Assembly: GCA_963629425.1 (NCBI GenBank)
Contig: CAVGIU010000036.1
Span: forward strand, 1-13,616
Length of the DNA stretch: 13,616 nt
Direction: 5' to 3'
Source: F23-B02 sp963629425
GTDB taxonomy: Bacteria; Bacillota; Clostridia; Oscillospirales; Oscillospiraceae
Shown here: one piece after another, positions 6,615 to 13,614 of the stretch
Position numbering within the stretch: the stretch's first letter is position 1
Layout: each line of letters starts with the position of its first letter
Program-made: the position numbers and the translations under genes
The notes under the pieces: model-generated
What the model was told of the DNA's origin: nothing
What the model saw: only the letters and a program-made list of their open reading frames with translations
The model's database searches: none

Positions 6615-7269
6615 GCTTATCGTATTTGAGGGCATCGACGGCAGCGGGAAATCCGCGCATTACAGACGCGTTTGCGCAAGACTCGAGGCCGATGGAGTAA
6701 ATTATCACCATATTGTATTCCCGCGCTACGATAATGACAGCAGCGCGCTGATAAGAATGTACCTAGGCGGAGATTTCGGCTCAAATCCGAACGACGTAAA
6801 CGCTTATGCGGCCTCAACCTTTTATGCTGTCGACCGTTTTGCGGCCTACAGGACTGACTGGGGCAGCGCATATAATTCCGGTGAGTTTATCCTGTCGGAC
6901 AGATATACGACCTCTAACGCCGTTCATCAGGGGGCGAAACTTTCAGATGAGGAGCTGCCCGGCTTTTTCGAGTGGCTGTATGATTTCGAGTATGTAAAGC
7001 TCGGACTTCCCAAACCCGATCTTGTAATCTACCTCGATGTTGATGTCGAGACCTCGCTCAAACGCATGAAGCACCGTCAGGAGAAAACGCATACCTCCGC
7101 GGATATTCATGAGAAGGATATTCAGTACCTTGAAAACTGCCTGCGAGTCGCAGACAAGGCAGCCGATCACTACGGCTGGACGCGCATCCCGTTTATGAAA
7201 AACGGTGTCGAGCGAGAGATAGATGAAAAGCATGAAGAGATATATTCTATCATCAAGTCAGCTTTGTGA
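6601..7269 (+). CDS. tmk: Thymidylate kinase
   Basis: Phosphorylates dTMP to dTDP with ATP, an essential step of dTTP synthesis in the cytosol. The 222 residues begin with the Walker A loop FEGIDGSGKS (9-18). Family landmarks follow: PRYDND (41-46), VDRF (77-80), the DRY triad at Asp100-Tyr102 with the TMP-site segment TTSNAVHQGAK (103-113), PDLVIYLDVD (139-148) and the lid KRMKHRQEKTHTSADIHE (154-171). Length is close to the usual 205-220. The ATG lies 14 nt inside the end of the glycosyltransferase gene, with AGGGAAG just upstream. Its own 3' end overlaps the folate gene. The position directly before a folate enzyme fits a shared role in one-carbon and thymidylate supply. Confidence 0.92.
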   Translation: MEKGKLIVFEGIDGSGKSAHYRRVCARLEADGVNYHHIVFPRYDNDSSALIRMYLGGDFGSNPNDVNAYAASTFYAVDRFAAYRTDWGSAYNSGEFILSDRYTTSNAVHQGAKLSDEELPGFFEWLYDFEYVKLGLPKPDLVIYLDVDVETSLKRMKHRQEKTHTSADIHEKDIQYLENCLRVADKAADHYGWTRIPFMKNGVEREIDEKHEEIYSIIKSAL

Positions 7270-7801
7270 AAAAAAGCGTGAAATACGCAGTCAAAAGCTC
7301 AGGCAAATAGAAAGACTTTCGGATAAATATATCCGCGAGAGCGACGGGGCGATATTAAATAAGCTTTTGAGCCTTGTTGAGCTTAACGAAGCCGATACCG
7401 TGTTTTTGTATCACAGCGTCGGCCGCGAGGTATCTACCGTGAAGCTCATGCAGCGGCTTTTAAAAGACGGCAAACGCGTCGCGCTCCCCGTGAGCGGAGA
7501 TGACGGAGCGATGGAGTTTTATCTTTTAAGCAGCCTGTCGGAACTGACACCCGGGAACTTTGGCATCCCTGAACCGCCGGTCGAGCAGCCGGTAAAGCCA
7601 AAGCTTGGCGACATTATTATCGTTCCGGCGTTGTGCTGCGATAAGCGCGGCCATCGGCTCGGCCACGGGGCGGGGTATTATGACCGCTATCTTGCCAAGT
7701 ATAAGTGCTTCAGCATCTGTCTTTGCAGAAAAAAGCTGCTTGAGGATAAGCTCCCGGCGGAGGATACCGATATCACGGTATCGCTCGTTTTGACGGATTG
7801 A
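7223..7801 (+). CDS. 5-formyltetrahydrofolate cyclo-ligase family protein
   Basis: The family converts 5-formyl-THF to 5,10-methenyl-THF with ATP, returning a storage folate to the one-carbon pool. The 192 residues show the C-terminal family signature: FGIPEP (113-118), DIIIVPALCCD (130-140) and RLGHGAGYYDRYL (145-157), the phosphate/folate-binding loop. The conserved N-terminal helix (KKREIRSQKLRQIERLS) begins only around residue 17, so the first 15 or so residues look like an extension. The start at 7223 lies 47 nt inside tmk with only a weak GAGAG before it; an ATG at 7232 is equally possible, and no in-frame ATG, GTG or TTG lies closer to the tmk stop. This is the last gene of the Sir2 operon. 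Confidence 0.86.
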   Translation: MKSMKRYILSSSQLCEKKREIRSQKLRQIERLSDKYIRESDGAILNKLLSLVELNEADTVFLYHSVGREVSTVKLMQRLLKDGKRVALPVSGDDGAMEFYLLSSLSELTPGNFGIPEPPVEQPVKPKLGDIIIVPALCCDKRGHRLGHGAGYYDRYLAKYKCFSICLCRKKLLEDKLPAEDTDITVSLVLTD

Positions 7802-7807
7802 AAATCA

Positions 7808-7828
7808 AAAGGGCTCTGAAAAGAGCCC
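7808..7828 (-). terminator. Intrinsic terminator of the minus-strand microprotein gene
   Basis: A 7-bp GC-rich stem pairs 7811-7817 with 7822-7828 around a 4-nt loop (GAAA on the plus strand). On the minus strand the stem is followed by TTTTGATTTT (complement of 7801-7810), as expected for an intrinsic terminator. On the plus strand no T-run follows, so its effect on the folate operon is less certain. It begins 10 nt after the microprotein stop. Confidence 0.75.
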
Positions 7829-7837
7829 CATGCGTTC

Positions 7838-7966
7838 TCAGCAGCCGCAGCCGCAGTCATTGTTGCCGCAGCCGCAACTACCGCCGCAGTTATTGCCGCA
7901 GCCGAAGAATAGAATTATGAGTATGAGAATGATCCAAATGCAGCTGTTGTTATTGTTGCAGAACAT
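7838..7966 (-). CDS. Cys/Gly-rich single-pass membrane microprotein, 42 residues
   Basis: A short gene on the minus strand, from the ATG at 7964-7966 to the TGA at 7838-7840. The product starts MFCNNNNSC, continues with one hydrophobic segment of about 12 residues (Trp, Ile, Leu, Phe; residues 10-21), and ends in a tail of about 21 residues made almost only of Gly, Cys and Asn with repeated CG pairs. It has nine cysteines in 42 residues. Support: AAAGG (7975-7979) 8 nt before the ATG; a terminator 10 nt after the stop with correct minus-strand polarity; and sharply patterned composition in an otherwise gene-free stretch. I recognise no characterised family, although tiny Cys/Gly/Asn-rich proteins with one hydrophobic helix occur in Clostridia genomes. 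The cysteine tail could bind metal or form disulfides; this is inference. A low-complexity ORF by chance is the alternative. Confidence 0.72.
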   Translation of the reverse strand: MFCNNNNSCIWIILILIILFFGCGNNCGGSCGCGNNDCGCGC

Positions 7967-7974
7967 ATATATTA

Positions 7975-7979
7975 CCTTT
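7975..7979 (-). promoter_or_regulatory. Ribosome binding site of the microprotein gene
   Basis: AAAGG on the minus strand, 8 nt upstream of the ATG at 7966. It is part of the main support for treating the 42-codon frame as a real gene. Confidence 0.6.
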
Positions 7980-8076
7980 CCCCGCGCTTAAAATTCCGCA
8001 GTTCGGCCCGGCGCGGCGGACACACGACACGAAGCTTATCACGCGTTGCACGCAGCACTGGCTGCGTCTGCTGTAT

Positions 8077-8106
8077 ATTATGCCGTAACGGCAAATCAGG
8101 TTACAA
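8077..8106 (-). promoter_or_regulatory. Candidate promoter of the microprotein gene
   Basis: On the minus strand TTGTAA (8101-8106, the same -35 as at the ogg promoter) and CATAAT (8077-8082, 5 of 6 consensus bases) are 18 nt apart. It predicts an RNA start near 8070 and a 5' leader of about 100 nt. The evidence is pattern only. Confidence 0.35.
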
Positions 8107-8124
8107 CCGGCAAAGGAGACATCT

Positions 8125-9369
8125 ATGGCTGATAAGAAAACAGATTTTGACGAGCTCTTCGGGAAGAAGGAACCCGACGGAAAGGCGAAGAAAACCGCGG
8201 CAGCTCCTGCGAGGAATAAAGCGCCCGCGCAGAGAAGACCGAGCGCGGCGGTAGCAGCCAAGAAGGAAACCAAGAGCGGTTTAGCCGGCGGAGCGCTTTA
8301 CTTTTTGTTCGTAATAAGCGTCAGCGTCATTTTGGCCTGCCTTGCATGGGCGGCGGCGACGGATGTTTTGGGCTTTAAATCCACGGATACCGTTGCGCAG
8401 ATCACCCTTGATAAGGAAAGCTTTACCTATAAAGAGGTAGAGTTCAAAGACGATGACGGCAATACAAAGACGAAAAAGGTGCATTATGCCGATATGGACT
8501 ATGTTGCCGAACAGCTTAAGGATAACGGAATAATAAAGTATAAATGGCTCTTCAAGCTCTTCGGTTCTGTGTATAGTGCCGATGAGAAGATCGACCCCGG
8601 CACATATGAGCTCAAGGCGATATATGACTATAAGGCGCTGGTCAAGAAAATGACCTCCGGCTCGGCCGCCATGGTCACAAAGCAGATAACCTTCCCAGAG
8701 GGCTATACCATGCGTCAGATATTCAAAAAGCTTGATGCAGAGGGCGTTTGTGATTATGATGAGCTTATGGATGCCGCCGCGAACTCAACGTTCAACTACT
8801 CCTTCCTTGAGGGAACTGAGAAGGGCGATGCGAACAGACTCGAAGGTTTCCTGTTCCCGGATACCTATGAGTTCTACGAGGGTATGCCCGCAGCGACGGC
8901 CATAAATAAGCTGCTTGAGGTGTTCCACTATAAGATGACTGCCGAAATGCTCCAGTGGCAGGAGGAAAGCGGCTATACCATGCGCGAGATTGTGACCATT
9001 GCGTCCATGATCGAAAAGGAAGCGGCAAACGATACCGAGCAGTACACCATCGCGTCGGTCATATATAACCGACTTAAAAAGGATTGGCCTTTGCAGATAG
9101 ACTCGACGACGCTTTATGAATACCCCGACCATGAGGGAGCTCCGACGGCGGAGATGCTTGCAAAGGATAGCCCGTACAACACCCGTATCAGCAAGGGCCT
9201 GCCGCCGTCCCCGATATGCAGTCCCGGCATCACGTCCATTAGGGCGGCACTGCAGCCAAGCAGCACAGATTATATGTACTACGCGCTGAACACTGCTACC
9301 GGTCAGCATGAATTCTTCACGAGCGCCGATGCGTTCAACGCCTTTGTTGCGACACAGAATTATGGCTGA
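8125..9369 (+). CDS. mltG: Endolytic murein transglycosylase MltG (YceG-like)
   Basis: MltG is a membrane-anchored enzyme that cuts nascent peptidoglycan strands and sets glycan length. The 414 residues have a basic, Ala/Lys/Pro-rich cytoplasmic N-terminus (1-52), one transmembrane helix (about 53-79) and an extracellular YceG domain. Visible motifs: FPEGYTMRQIF (190-200), LEGFLFPDTYEF (239-250), IASMIEKEA with the catalytic Glu297 (equivalent to Glu218 of E. coli), SVIYNRL (311-317), LQIDSTTLYE (323-332) and SKGLPPSPICSPG (356-368). The E. coli-type LQxDPTV site reads LQIDSTT, a small departure. The ribosome binding site AAAGGAG (8112-8118) lies 6 nt before the ATG. The gene overlaps the U32 gene by 8 nt and heads the mltG-U32-alaS-HIT run. 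Confidence 0.93.
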   Translation: MADKKTDFDELFGKKEPDGKAKKTAAAPARNKAPAQRRPSAAVAAKKETKSGLAGGALYFLFVISVSVILACLAWAAATDVLGFKSTDTVAQITLDKESFTYKEVEFKDDDGNTKTKKVHYADMDYVAEQLKDNGIIKYKWLFKLFGSVYSADEKIDPGTYELKAIYDYKALVKKMTSGSAAMVTKQITFPEGYTMRQIFKKLDAEGVCDYDELMDAAANSTFNYSFLEGTEKGDANRLEGFLFPDTYEFYEGMPAATAINKLLEVFHYKMTAEMLQWQEESGYTMREIVTIASMIEKEAANDTEQYTIASVIYNRLKKDWPLQIDSTTLYEYPDHEGAPTAEMLAKDSPYNTRISKGLPPSPICSPGITSIRAALQPSSTDYMYYALNTATGQHEFFTSADAFNAFVATQNYG

Positions 9370-10573
9370 TAAACGATGTGAACTTCTCGCTCCGGCCGGA
9401 GACATGGAGCGCCTGCGCATGGCGCTCCACTACGGCGCGGACGCTGTTTACCTTGCCGGTAAGCGCTTTGGAATGAGAGCCTCGGCGGGTAACTTTTCGA
9501 TGGAGGAGCTTGCCCGGGCCTGCGAAATGGCGCACGATAAGGGTGCTGCGGTGCATTTGACATGCAATACTCTGCCGCGCGAGGACGAGCTGAAGGCTCT
9601 GCCCGATTTTCTCAGAGAAGCGAAAAATGCAGGCGTCGATGCATTCATAATTGCCGACCTCGGCGTTATGAAGGCGGCGGAGAAATATGCGCCCGACGTT
9701 CAGCGCCATGTGAGCACTCAGCTCGGCGTCATAAACAGCGCAACGGCGCGAGTTTTGTACGACATGGGCGCAAGCCGCGTCGTGCTCGCACGCGAAACGC
9801 CGATGCACGATATATACGAGATTCGAGCCAATACCCCGGAGAAGCTCGAGATAGAGGCATTCGTCCACGGCGCGATGTGTGTATCCTTCTCAGGGCGCTG
9901 TCTGCTGTCGAACTATCTGACGGGACGCGACGCAAACCGCGGCGCATGCGCTCAGCCCTGTCGCTGGAAGTATCGCCTTGTTGAGGAAAAGCGTCCCGGC
10001 GAATATTTCGATATCACCGAGGACAATGGCACATACATCATGAACTCGCGCGATATGTGCATGATAGATCACATACCTGAGCTCATTGACGCGGGGGTTA
10101 CGAGCTTCAAGATAGAGGGCAGAATGAAATCCGCCTACTACGCGGCCGCCGTAACGAACGCCTACCGCCATGCGATAGACTGTGCGCTGAGTGGGGAGGA
10201 GCTTCCCCAAATTTGGCGCGACGAGGTCGATAAGCTCAGCCACCGCCCGTATTGCACAGGCTTTTATTACGGTGACCCCGGTCAGCATTATTCGGAGACG
10301 AGCTATTATTCCGATGCCGAGGTCTGCGCCGTAGTTGAGCAGTGCGATAGTGACGGAAACGCTGTTTTAACGCAGAGAAACCGCTTCTGCCTTGGAGACG
10401 AGGTCGAGCTTATGACAAACAACCGTGAACCGATACCATTTACGGTCGAATACATGGAAAACGCCGATGGCGAGGCGATAGAAGCCACGCCGCACGCGAT
10501 GATGACGGTAAAAATGAAACTGCCCGTACCGTGCAACCGCCTGTCGATACTCAGGCGCATCAAGAAGATATAG
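9362..10573 (+). CDS. Peptidase U32 family protein, probable tRNA hydroxylation protein (TrhP-like)
   Basis: U32 proteins were first called collagenases, but the YegQ/YrrN/YrrO branch (TrhP) is known to take part in prephenate-dependent 5-hydroxyuridine formation at tRNA position 34. The 403 residues open with ELLAPAGDMERLRMALHYGA (7-26) and AVYLAGKRFG (28-37), and carry the U32 signature EAFVHGAMCVSFSGRCLLS (165-183), followed by GRDANRGACAQPCRW (188-202). The four cysteines 173, 180, 196 and 200 match positions that in some U32 proteins bind an Fe-S cluster. I chose the ATG at 9362, which overlaps mltG by 8 nt and starts at the family's usual N-terminus; the upstream ATG at 9308 lies deep inside mltG. 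There is little ribosome binding site, so coupling to mltG is likely. Bacillus has two such genes (yrrN, yrrO) after mltG; only one is here. Substrate is by homology only. Confidence 0.87.
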   Translation: MADKRCELLAPAGDMERLRMALHYGADAVYLAGKRFGMRASAGNFSMEELARACEMAHDKGAAVHLTCNTLPREDELKALPDFLREAKNAGVDAFIIADLGVMKAAEKYAPDVQRHVSTQLGVINSATARVLYDMGASRVVLARETPMHDIYEIRANTPEKLEIEAFVHGAMCVSFSGRCLLSNYLTGRDANRGACAQPCRWKYRLVEEKRPGEYFDITEDNGTYIMNSRDMCMIDHIPELIDAGVTSFKIEGRMKSAYYAAAVTNAYRHAIDCALSGEELPQIWRDEVDKLSHRPYCTGFYYGDPGQHYSETSYYSDAEVCAVVEQCDSDGNAVLTQRNRFCLGDEVELMTNNREPIPFTVEYMENADGEAIEATPHAMMTVKMKLPVPCNRLSILRRIKKI

Positions 10574-10590
10574 CGAAAAGGAGAAGATAT

Positions 10591-13257
10591 ATGAAAGCAT
10601 ACGGAGTAAACGAATTAAGAGAAATGTTCCTGAACTTTTTCGAGAGCAAAGGTCACCTGAGACTGCCCAGCTTTTCGCTGGTCCCACAGAACGATAAATC
10701 CATCCTGCTCATAAATGCGGGCATGACTCCGATGAAGCCCTGGTTCAAGGGTGAGCAGATACCGCCGCGCAAGCGCGTTTGCACCTGCCAGAAGTGTATC
10801 CGCACCGGTGATATCGACAATGTCGGACACACAGCGCGCCACGGCACTTATTTTGAGATGCTCGGCAACTTCTCCTTCGGTGATTACTTTAAGCATGAAG
10901 CAATCTCATGGAGCTGGGAATTTCTCACGAGTGAGGAGTGGGTCGGTCTCGATCCGAACAGACTTTACCCCTCCGTCTACCTTGACGACGACGAGGCGTG
11001 GAACATTTGGCATGACGAGATAGGCATACCCGCCGAGAAGATATTCCGCTTTGGCAAGGAGGATAACTTCTGGGAGCACGGAGCAGGTCCCTGCGGCCCA
11101 TGCTCGGAGATATATTATGACCGCGGCGAGGAATACGGCTGCGGCAAGCCCGGTTGCACCGTCGGCTGCGAATGCGACCGCTATATCGAGGTTTGGAACA
11201 ACGTCTTCTCGCAGTTTGATAACGACGGGCACGGCAACTATACCGAGCTTGCACAGAAGAATATCGACACGGGTATGGGACTTGAGCGCCTCGCAGTTGT
11301 CTGTCAGGGCGTAAACTCGCTGTTTGACGTCGATACCGTAATGAATATCACCCACAAAGTCTCCGAGATCACAGGCGCACATTACGGGGAGAGTGAAAAG
11401 CGCGACGTATCCCTGCGCGTTATCACCGACCATATCCGTAGCGCGACATTCATGATCTGCGACGGTATATTGCCCTCGAACGAGGGCCGCGGCTACGTTC
11501 TGCGCAGACTTTTGAGAAGAGCTGCCCGCCACGGTAAGCTCCTCGGTGTGAACGAGCCCTTCCTTTACAGCATAATCGACACTGTTATCCATGAAAACGA
11601 GTGCCAGTACCCCGAGCTGCGCGAAAAGCAGCAGTATATAACCCGTGTCGTAAAGAGCGAGGAGGACAGCTTCGCAAAGACAATCGACGCAGGCATGCAG
11701 ATATATAACAGCCTGCTCGAGGAGCATAAGGCGAAGGGTGAGACAGTGTTCTCCGGTGCCGACGCCTTTAAGCTTTACGATACCTACGGTTTTCCTGTGG
11801 ACATGACGGCCGAAATGCTCGTCGATGAGGGTATGACGCTCAATGAGGGCGAGTTCAAAGCTCTGATGGAGGAGCAGCGTGTCCGCGCCCGCGAGGCAAG
11901 AAAGGCTCTCGGCGATCTTGGCTGGGAGGGCATAGACTTCGGACTTGACGCGACCCCAACGGAGTTCACAGGCTACGATAAGCTTACCGATACGGCTACC
12001 GTTCTCGCCATCGTAAACGGCGACGAGCTTGCCGGTGAAATAAGCGAGGGCTGCGAGGGCATCATTGTTATGGACAAGACCCCGTTCTATGCTGAAATGG
12101 GCGGCCAGCTCGCCGATAAGGGCGAGATCGGATTCAGCCTCGAGGACGTCGAGCACGGCCAGCTCACAAGATTTGTCGTCAATAACGTCAAAAAGGACAA
12201 GGGCAATAAATACCTGCACTACGGCGTGTGCGAATCCGGTGCGATATCCGTCGGCGAGGAGGTCGTGGCTTCAGTCGATCAAGAGCGCCGCAGGGCGATA
12301 TCCCGTGCGCACTCGGCAACGCATCTGCTGCACGCCGCGCTGAGAAAAACGCTGGGAGATCACGTTCATCAGGCCGGATCGCTCGTTGATGCCGATACGC
12401 TGCGCTTTGACTTTACTCACTTTGAGGCGATGACACCCAAGGAAGTCGCTGCGGTCGAGGATGAAGTCAACAACGCGATTCTCGACGGCGTTGATATTAC
12501 CGTTCGTGAAATGAACCTGGAGGATGCAAAAAACAGCGGCGCTACCGCGCTGTTCGGCGAAAAATACGGCGATGTTGTCCGAGTTGTCAAAATGAGCGAT
12601 TACAGCACGGAGCTTTGCGGCGGTACGCATCTTGACAATACCGCTAAGGTCGGCCTTTTCCATATAACGAGCGAATACTCCGTTGCCAGCGGTGTTCGCC
12701 GCATTGAGGCTGTCACCGGCAGAAAATATCTTGAAATGGCAAAGCATTCATATATGACCGTTGCCCGCGCGGCGGAGAGTCTCAAGGCAAAGCCGAGCGA
12801 GCTTCTCACGAAGGCCGAGGGCTTTGTAAGTGAGGTGAAAAATCTTCGCCAAAAGGTCGAAAAAATGAAGGACAAGATCCTCGCAACCGACGTTGAACGC
12901 TTCCTGTTTGCCGCAAAGAAGATCGGCGACTTTAATGTTCTGACCGCAACACGCACGGATCTTGACGCAAACGACCTCAGAAAGATCGGCGACTTCCTCC
13001 GCGATAAGGATCCGAAGATCGTTGCCGTTCTTGCGACTGCGACCGAATCTAAGGTCACATTCACAGCCTGCTGCGGCAAGGATGCCGTGGCCGCAGGCAT
13101 CAGGGCCGGCGATATTGTCAAGGCCGTTTCCGCAGTTGCGGGCGGCAAGGGCGGCGGCAAGCCCGACTCGGCTATGGGCGGCGGTACCGAGGTGCTTAAG
13201 ATGGATAACGCACTTGCGATAGTCGACGATCTCATCGCCGAAAAGCTTGGACTTTAA
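10591..13257 (+). CDS. alaS: Alanine--tRNA ligase
   Basis: Charges tRNA(Ala) with alanine and edits mischarged Ser- and Gly-tRNA(Ala). The 888 residues are full length (E. coli has 876). Order of domains: class II catalytic core with INAGMTPMKPWF near 41-52, GHTARHGTYFEMLGNFSFGD (the motif 2 region, about 79-98) and a cysteine cluster CGKPGC..GCEC before DRYIEVWN; the editing domain with zinc ligands in HSATH (His574, His578) and CGGTH (Cys676, His680); and a C-terminal C-Ala/DHHA1 domain with the glycine-rich GGKGGGKPDSAMGGG (about 851-865). AAAAGGAG at 10576-10583 lies 7 nt before the ATG. It follows the U32 gene after 17 nt. No room exists for a T-box leader, which controls alaS in many Bacillota, so regulation must come from the operon promoter or from elsewhere. 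Confidence 0.97.
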   Translation: MKAYGVNELREMFLNFFESKGHLRLPSFSLVPQNDKSILLINAGMTPMKPWFKGEQIPPRKRVCTCQKCIRTGDIDNVGHTARHGTYFEMLGNFSFGDYFKHEAISWSWEFLTSEEWVGLDPNRLYPSVYLDDDEAWNIWHDEIGIPAEKIFRFGKEDNFWEHGAGPCGPCSEIYYDRGEEYGCGKPGCTVGCECDRYIEVWNNVFSQFDNDGHGNYTELAQKNIDTGMGLERLAVVCQGVNSLFDVDTVMNITHKVSEITGAHYGESEKRDVSLRVITDHIRSATFMICDGILPSNEGRGYVLRRLLRRAARHGKLLGVNEPFLYSIIDTVIHENECQYPELREKQQYITRVVKSEEDSFAKTIDAGMQIYNSLLEEHKAKGETVFSGADAFKLYDTYGFPVDMTAEMLVDEGMTLNEGEFKALMEEQRVRAREARKALGDLGWEGIDFGLDATPTEFTGYDKLTDTATVLAIVNGDELAGEISEGCEGIIVMDKTPFYAEMGGQLADKGEIGFSLEDVEHGQLTRFVVNNVKKDKGNKYLHYGVCESGAISVGEEVVASVDQERRRAISRAHSATHLLHAALRKTLGDHVHQAGSLVDADTLRFDFTHFEAMTPKEVAAVEDEVNNAILDGVDITVREMNLEDAKNSGATALFGEKYGDVVRVVKMSDYSTELCGGTHLDNTAKVGLFHITSEYSVASGVRRIEAVTGRKYLEMAKHSYMTVARAAESLKAKPSELLTKAEGFVSEVKNLRQKVEKMKDKILATDVERFLFAAKKIGDFNVLTATRTDLDANDLRKIGDFLRDKDPKIVAVLATATESKVTFTACCGKDAVAAGIRAGDIVKAVSAVAGGKGGGKPDSAMGGGTEVLKMDNALAIVDDLIAEKLGL

Positions 13258-13272
13258 AAGGAGGCAATATCA

Positions 13273-13614
13273 ATGAACGACTGCTTATTCTGCAAGATAA
13301 TAGCGGGGGAGATCCCCTCAACCAAGGTGTATGAGGACGAAAACGTTTTTGCGTTCCGCGATATAAATCCGCAGGCGCCGGTGCATGTTTTGGTTCTTCC
13401 CAAGCAGCATATCTGCTGCGCGGATGAGATAAACGCGGATAATTCCGCGCTCGTCGGCAAGTGCTTCGAGGCCATTGCGAAGATTGCAAAGAGCGAAGGA
13501 CTCGATAACGGCTACCGTGTCGTAAATAACTGCGGCGAGGATGGCGGCCAAACCGTCAAGCATCTTCATTTCCATCTCCTCGGCGGCAAAAAGCTCCTCG
13601 AGGGTATGGCGTAA
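13273..13614 (+). CDS. HIT family protein (HINT-type nucleotide hydrolase)
   Basis: Histidine-triad proteins of the HINT branch hydrolyse nucleoside phosphoramidates such as AMP-lysine and aminoacyl-adenylates. The 113-residue protein has the N-terminal CLFCKI (Cys4, Cys7, often zinc-binding), AFRDINPQAPVHVLVLPKQH (27-46), NGYRVVNNCGEDGGQTV (79-95) and the histidine triad HLHFH at 97-101 followed by LLGG, all in the usual order and at the usual length. AAAAGGAGG at 13256-13264 lies 8 nt before the ATG and overlaps the alaS stop, so the gene is very likely co-transcribed with alaS. Because HINT proteins can remove aminoacyl-AMP made by tRNA synthetases, the neighbourhood is suggestive, but that link is inference. 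The stop codon ends two bases before the window edge. Confidence 0.95.
   Translation: MNDCLFCKIIAGEIPSTKVYEDENVFAFRDINPQAPVHVLVLPKQHICCADEINADNSALVGKCFEAIAKIAKSEGLDNGYRVVNNCGEDGGQTVKHLHFHLLGGKKLLEGMA

Larger units (their letters stand above)
7967..8124. other. Divergent intergenic region between the microprotein gene and mltG
   Basis: A 158-bp spacer. It holds two inverted repeats: ACGCAGC/GCTGCGT (8050-8056 with 8061-8067, 4-nt loop) and TGCCG/CGGCA (8081-8085 with 8089-8093, 3-nt loop). An AT-rich TATATTAT (8074-8081) could be a plus-strand -10 for mltG, but I find no good -35 at the right distance. A minus-strand promoter candidate is listed separately. No riboswitch or RNA gene is recognised. 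Confidence 0.5.

Noticed and set aside
7840..7913. Repeated GCCGCA/TTGCCGCA units that resemble a small tandem repeat or CRISPR-like array
   Set aside because: The repeats are irregular in spacing and are explained by alternating Cys and Gly codons of the microprotein on the other strand; there are no uniform repeats with spacers.
9335..9868. Antisense open frame over the start of the U32 gene
   Set aside because: The U32 gene is supported by its signature motifs and family-typical N-terminus; the antisense frame has no ribosome binding site or recognisable domain.
10906..12219. Long open frame of about 437 codons antisense to alaS
   Set aside because: It lies entirely inside the well-recognised alaS gene, has no recognisable motifs and looks like the typical antisense shadow of GC-leaning codon use.
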